Below are positions 5,445 through 6,076 of a stretch of DNA of 6,076 bases, piece by piece. The number at the start of each line of letters is the position of its first letter. Within the stretch, counting starts at the first letter, position 1. A model generated the notes under the pieces. It searched no databases and was not told the DNA's origin. It saw nothing but the letters and a program-made list of their open reading frames with translations. The stretch is from positions 1 through 6,076 of the forward strand of contig JBDLIL010000055.1 of the NCBI GenBank assembly GCA_039714855.1, in the 5' to 3' direction. Position numbers and translations under genes: made by a program. Origin of the DNA: JBDLIL01 sp039714855 (GTDB taxonomy: Bacteria; Patescibacteriota; Microgenomatia; UBA1400; PJMF01).

Positions 5445-5482
5445 GTATACTCGTATACTTAATTTACTAGTATACTAGCCCC
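5445..5482 (+). promoter_or_regulatory. dnaE promoter region with three GTATAC boxes
   Basis: GTATACT occurs at 5445, 5453 and 5470. The last copy is the centre of a perfect 12-base palindrome CTAGTATACTAG (5467-5478). TATACT (5471-5476) is a good -10 box placed so that transcription would start at or next to the ATG at 5483, giving a leaderless dnaE message; AGCCCC before the ATG is no Shine-Dalgarno. Alternative -10 boxes are at 5446-5451 and 5454-5459. No convincing -35 is visible. The palindrome could also be an operator. Confidence 0.4.
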
Positions 5483-5968
5483 ATGTCAGATTTTGTTCAC
5501 CTTCACGTTCATAGTGAGTTTTCTCTTTTAGATGGTCTTTGTAAAATTCCTAATTTAGTTAACAAGGCCAAAAAGCATGGTCAAAAAGCTTTGGCTCTAA
5601 CTGACCACGGCACTATGTATGGCGCCATGCATTTTTATAATGAATGCCATAAGCAAGGCATTAAGCCTATTATTGGTTTAGAAGCCTACATGGCTAAAAA
5701 ATCAAGAAAGAATAAACAAACCCGACCCGGTGCTGATCAAAACCATCTCACACTATTGGCTAAAAATTTCAAAGGCTATCAAAACCTGATGAGATTAACT
5801 TCCATAGCTCATTTGGAAGGATTTTCCTACAAACCCCGCATAGATGAAGAAACTCTATTCAAACATTCTGAGGGTTTAATAGTTATGAGTGGCTGCGCTG
5901 GTAGTTTTTTCAATAGATTGCTGCGAGATGGAAAACAATCCGAAGCTGAAGTTACGCGTTTCTGTTGA
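5483..5968 (+). CDS. dnaE: DNA polymerase III alpha subunit, N-terminal PHP domain (broken at a join)
   Basis: The first ~156 residues are clear DnaE sequence, the replicative polymerase subunit, normally over 1,000 residues long. The PHP domain carries the visible metal-ligand set: H8 and H10 (HVH), D17 (LLDG), H42 (LTDHG), E67 (GLEAY), H88 (NHLTLLA) and C138 (SGCAGS). The remaining PHP ligands would lie further downstream. An intact site is typical of DnaE proteins whose PHP domain can proofread. Family sequence stops after GKQSEAE at about 5950. The remaining codons, ending TRFC and a TGA at 5966, are an out-of-frame reading of the next gene. The true gene is therefore truncated by a sequence join, not by a natural stop. 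The start is the only ATG that places the HVH motif correctly. Confidence 0.93.
   Translation: MSDFVHLHVHSEFSLLDGLCKIPNLVNKAKKHGQKALALTDHGTMYGAMHFYNECHKQGIKPIIGLEAYMAKKSRKNKQTRPGADQNHLTLLAKNFKGYQNLMRLTSIAHLEGFSYKPRIDEETLFKHSEGLIVMSGCAGSFFNRLLRDGKQSEAEVTRFC
5930..5951. other. Chimeric join between dnaE and an ErpA-like gene
   Basis: Up to about 5950 frame 2 (phase of 5483) reads DnaE (RDGKQSEAE). From about 5931 a different frame reads ErpA-type sequence (ENNPKLKLRV). Both readings make good family sequence over the same 20 or so bases, so the two parents probably shared a short identical stretch here, as expected from a k-mer-overlap misassembly or template switching. G+C over 5952-6076 is 55 of 125 bases (44%), above the AT-rich feel of the genes to the left. 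A natural recombination is possible but less likely. Confidence 0.7.
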
Positions 5969-6076
5969 TGGTGGCGGTTGTTCTGGTTTTCAGTACGCTT
6001 TTGCTTTTGATGAAAACGTGACTGAAGATGATACCGTCATCGAAAAAAATGGTGCGACCATGCTGGTTGACGTAAC
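5931..6076 (+). CDS. erpA: ErpA-like A-type iron-sulfur carrier, internal fragment
   Basis: The frame beginning at 5931 is open to the window end and reads ENNPKLKLRVSV, then the hallmark GGGCSGFQY, then FAFDENVTEDDTVIE and MLVDV. This is the HesB/IscA family. The GGGCSGFQY form, rather than SGCSGMAY or TGCAGFGY, points to ErpA, which delivers [Fe-S] clusters to target enzymes. One of the three conserved cysteines is visible; the C-terminal CGCG pair would lie beyond the edge. The natural N-terminal ~30 residues are absent, replaced by dnaE, and the ATG at 5928 in this frame belongs to the dnaE side. It probably derives from another genome, for example a proteobacterium. ErpA versus another A-type carrier is moderately sure; the family is near certain. 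Confidence 0.8.

Noticed and set aside
5442..5482. Rho-independent terminator after gatB
   Set aside because: The palindromes here are AT-rich, lack a following T run and sit directly on the dnaE start, so a promoter/operator reading fits better.
5951..5968. A genuine short DnaE-like protein ending in VTRFC
   Set aside because: The last codons are the ErpA-like sequence read in the wrong frame, so the stop is an accident of the join.

Overview
The window reads as AT-rich bacterial chromosome carrying housekeeping genes. It has one partial gene at each edge and an apparent artificial or recombinant join about 130 bases before the right end. The small tightly packed genes, the adjacent lemA-htpX pair, a contiguous gatCAB set, weak Shine-Dalgarno signals, and short repeats inserted in frame inside an essential gene suggest a streamlined lineage such as Candidate Phyla Radiation/Patescibacteria. 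That placement is inference from style and was not tested phylogenetically. The standard genetic code fits: no core gene contains an in-frame TGA, and the five complete genes stop with TAG or TAA.

Layout. (1) 1-439, minus strand: the N-terminal 146 residues of a Fic-family protein, cut by the left edge, with a good sigma70-type promoter that includes an AGTACT repeat. (2) 440-819: an intergenic region holding the fic promoter, a decayed coding remnant, one copy of a two-hairpin palindromic repeat, a series of GTGAA repeats, a TATACT-type promoter and an RBS-adjacent hairpin for lemA. (3) 820-5441, plus strand: a probable operon lemA-htpX-gatC-gatA-gatB, with gaps of 3 and 21 bases and overlaps of 8 and 17 bases. 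(4) 5442-5482: a promoter region with three GTATAC boxes. (5) 5483 to about 5950: the start of dnaE (PHP domain of DNA polymerase III alpha). (6) From about 5931 to the end: the coding sequence switches frame into an ErpA-type iron-sulfur carrier fragment.

How the genes relate. LemA (membrane-anchored, coiled-coil) and HtpX (membrane zinc metalloprotease) form a known neighbour pair linked to envelope quality control. GatCAB is the tRNA-dependent amidotransferase that makes Gln-tRNA(Gln) and/or Asn-tRNA(Asn) by transamidation. DnaE is the replicative polymerase subunit, and its visible PHP metal ligands are intact.

Main observation. A palindromic element with two hairpins occurs twice: once in the fic-lemA intergenic region (573-650) and once, in opposite orientation, inside gatB (5151-5214), where it is translated in frame. 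gatB also carries two other in-frame AATTCCAA-type repeat insertions. This resembles the behaviour of Rickettsia palindromic elements, but I do not recognise the family. The second main point is the dnaE/erpA-like join, best explained as a chimeric assembly or library artefact. I see no defence system, CRISPR array, tRNA, rRNA or insertion sequence.
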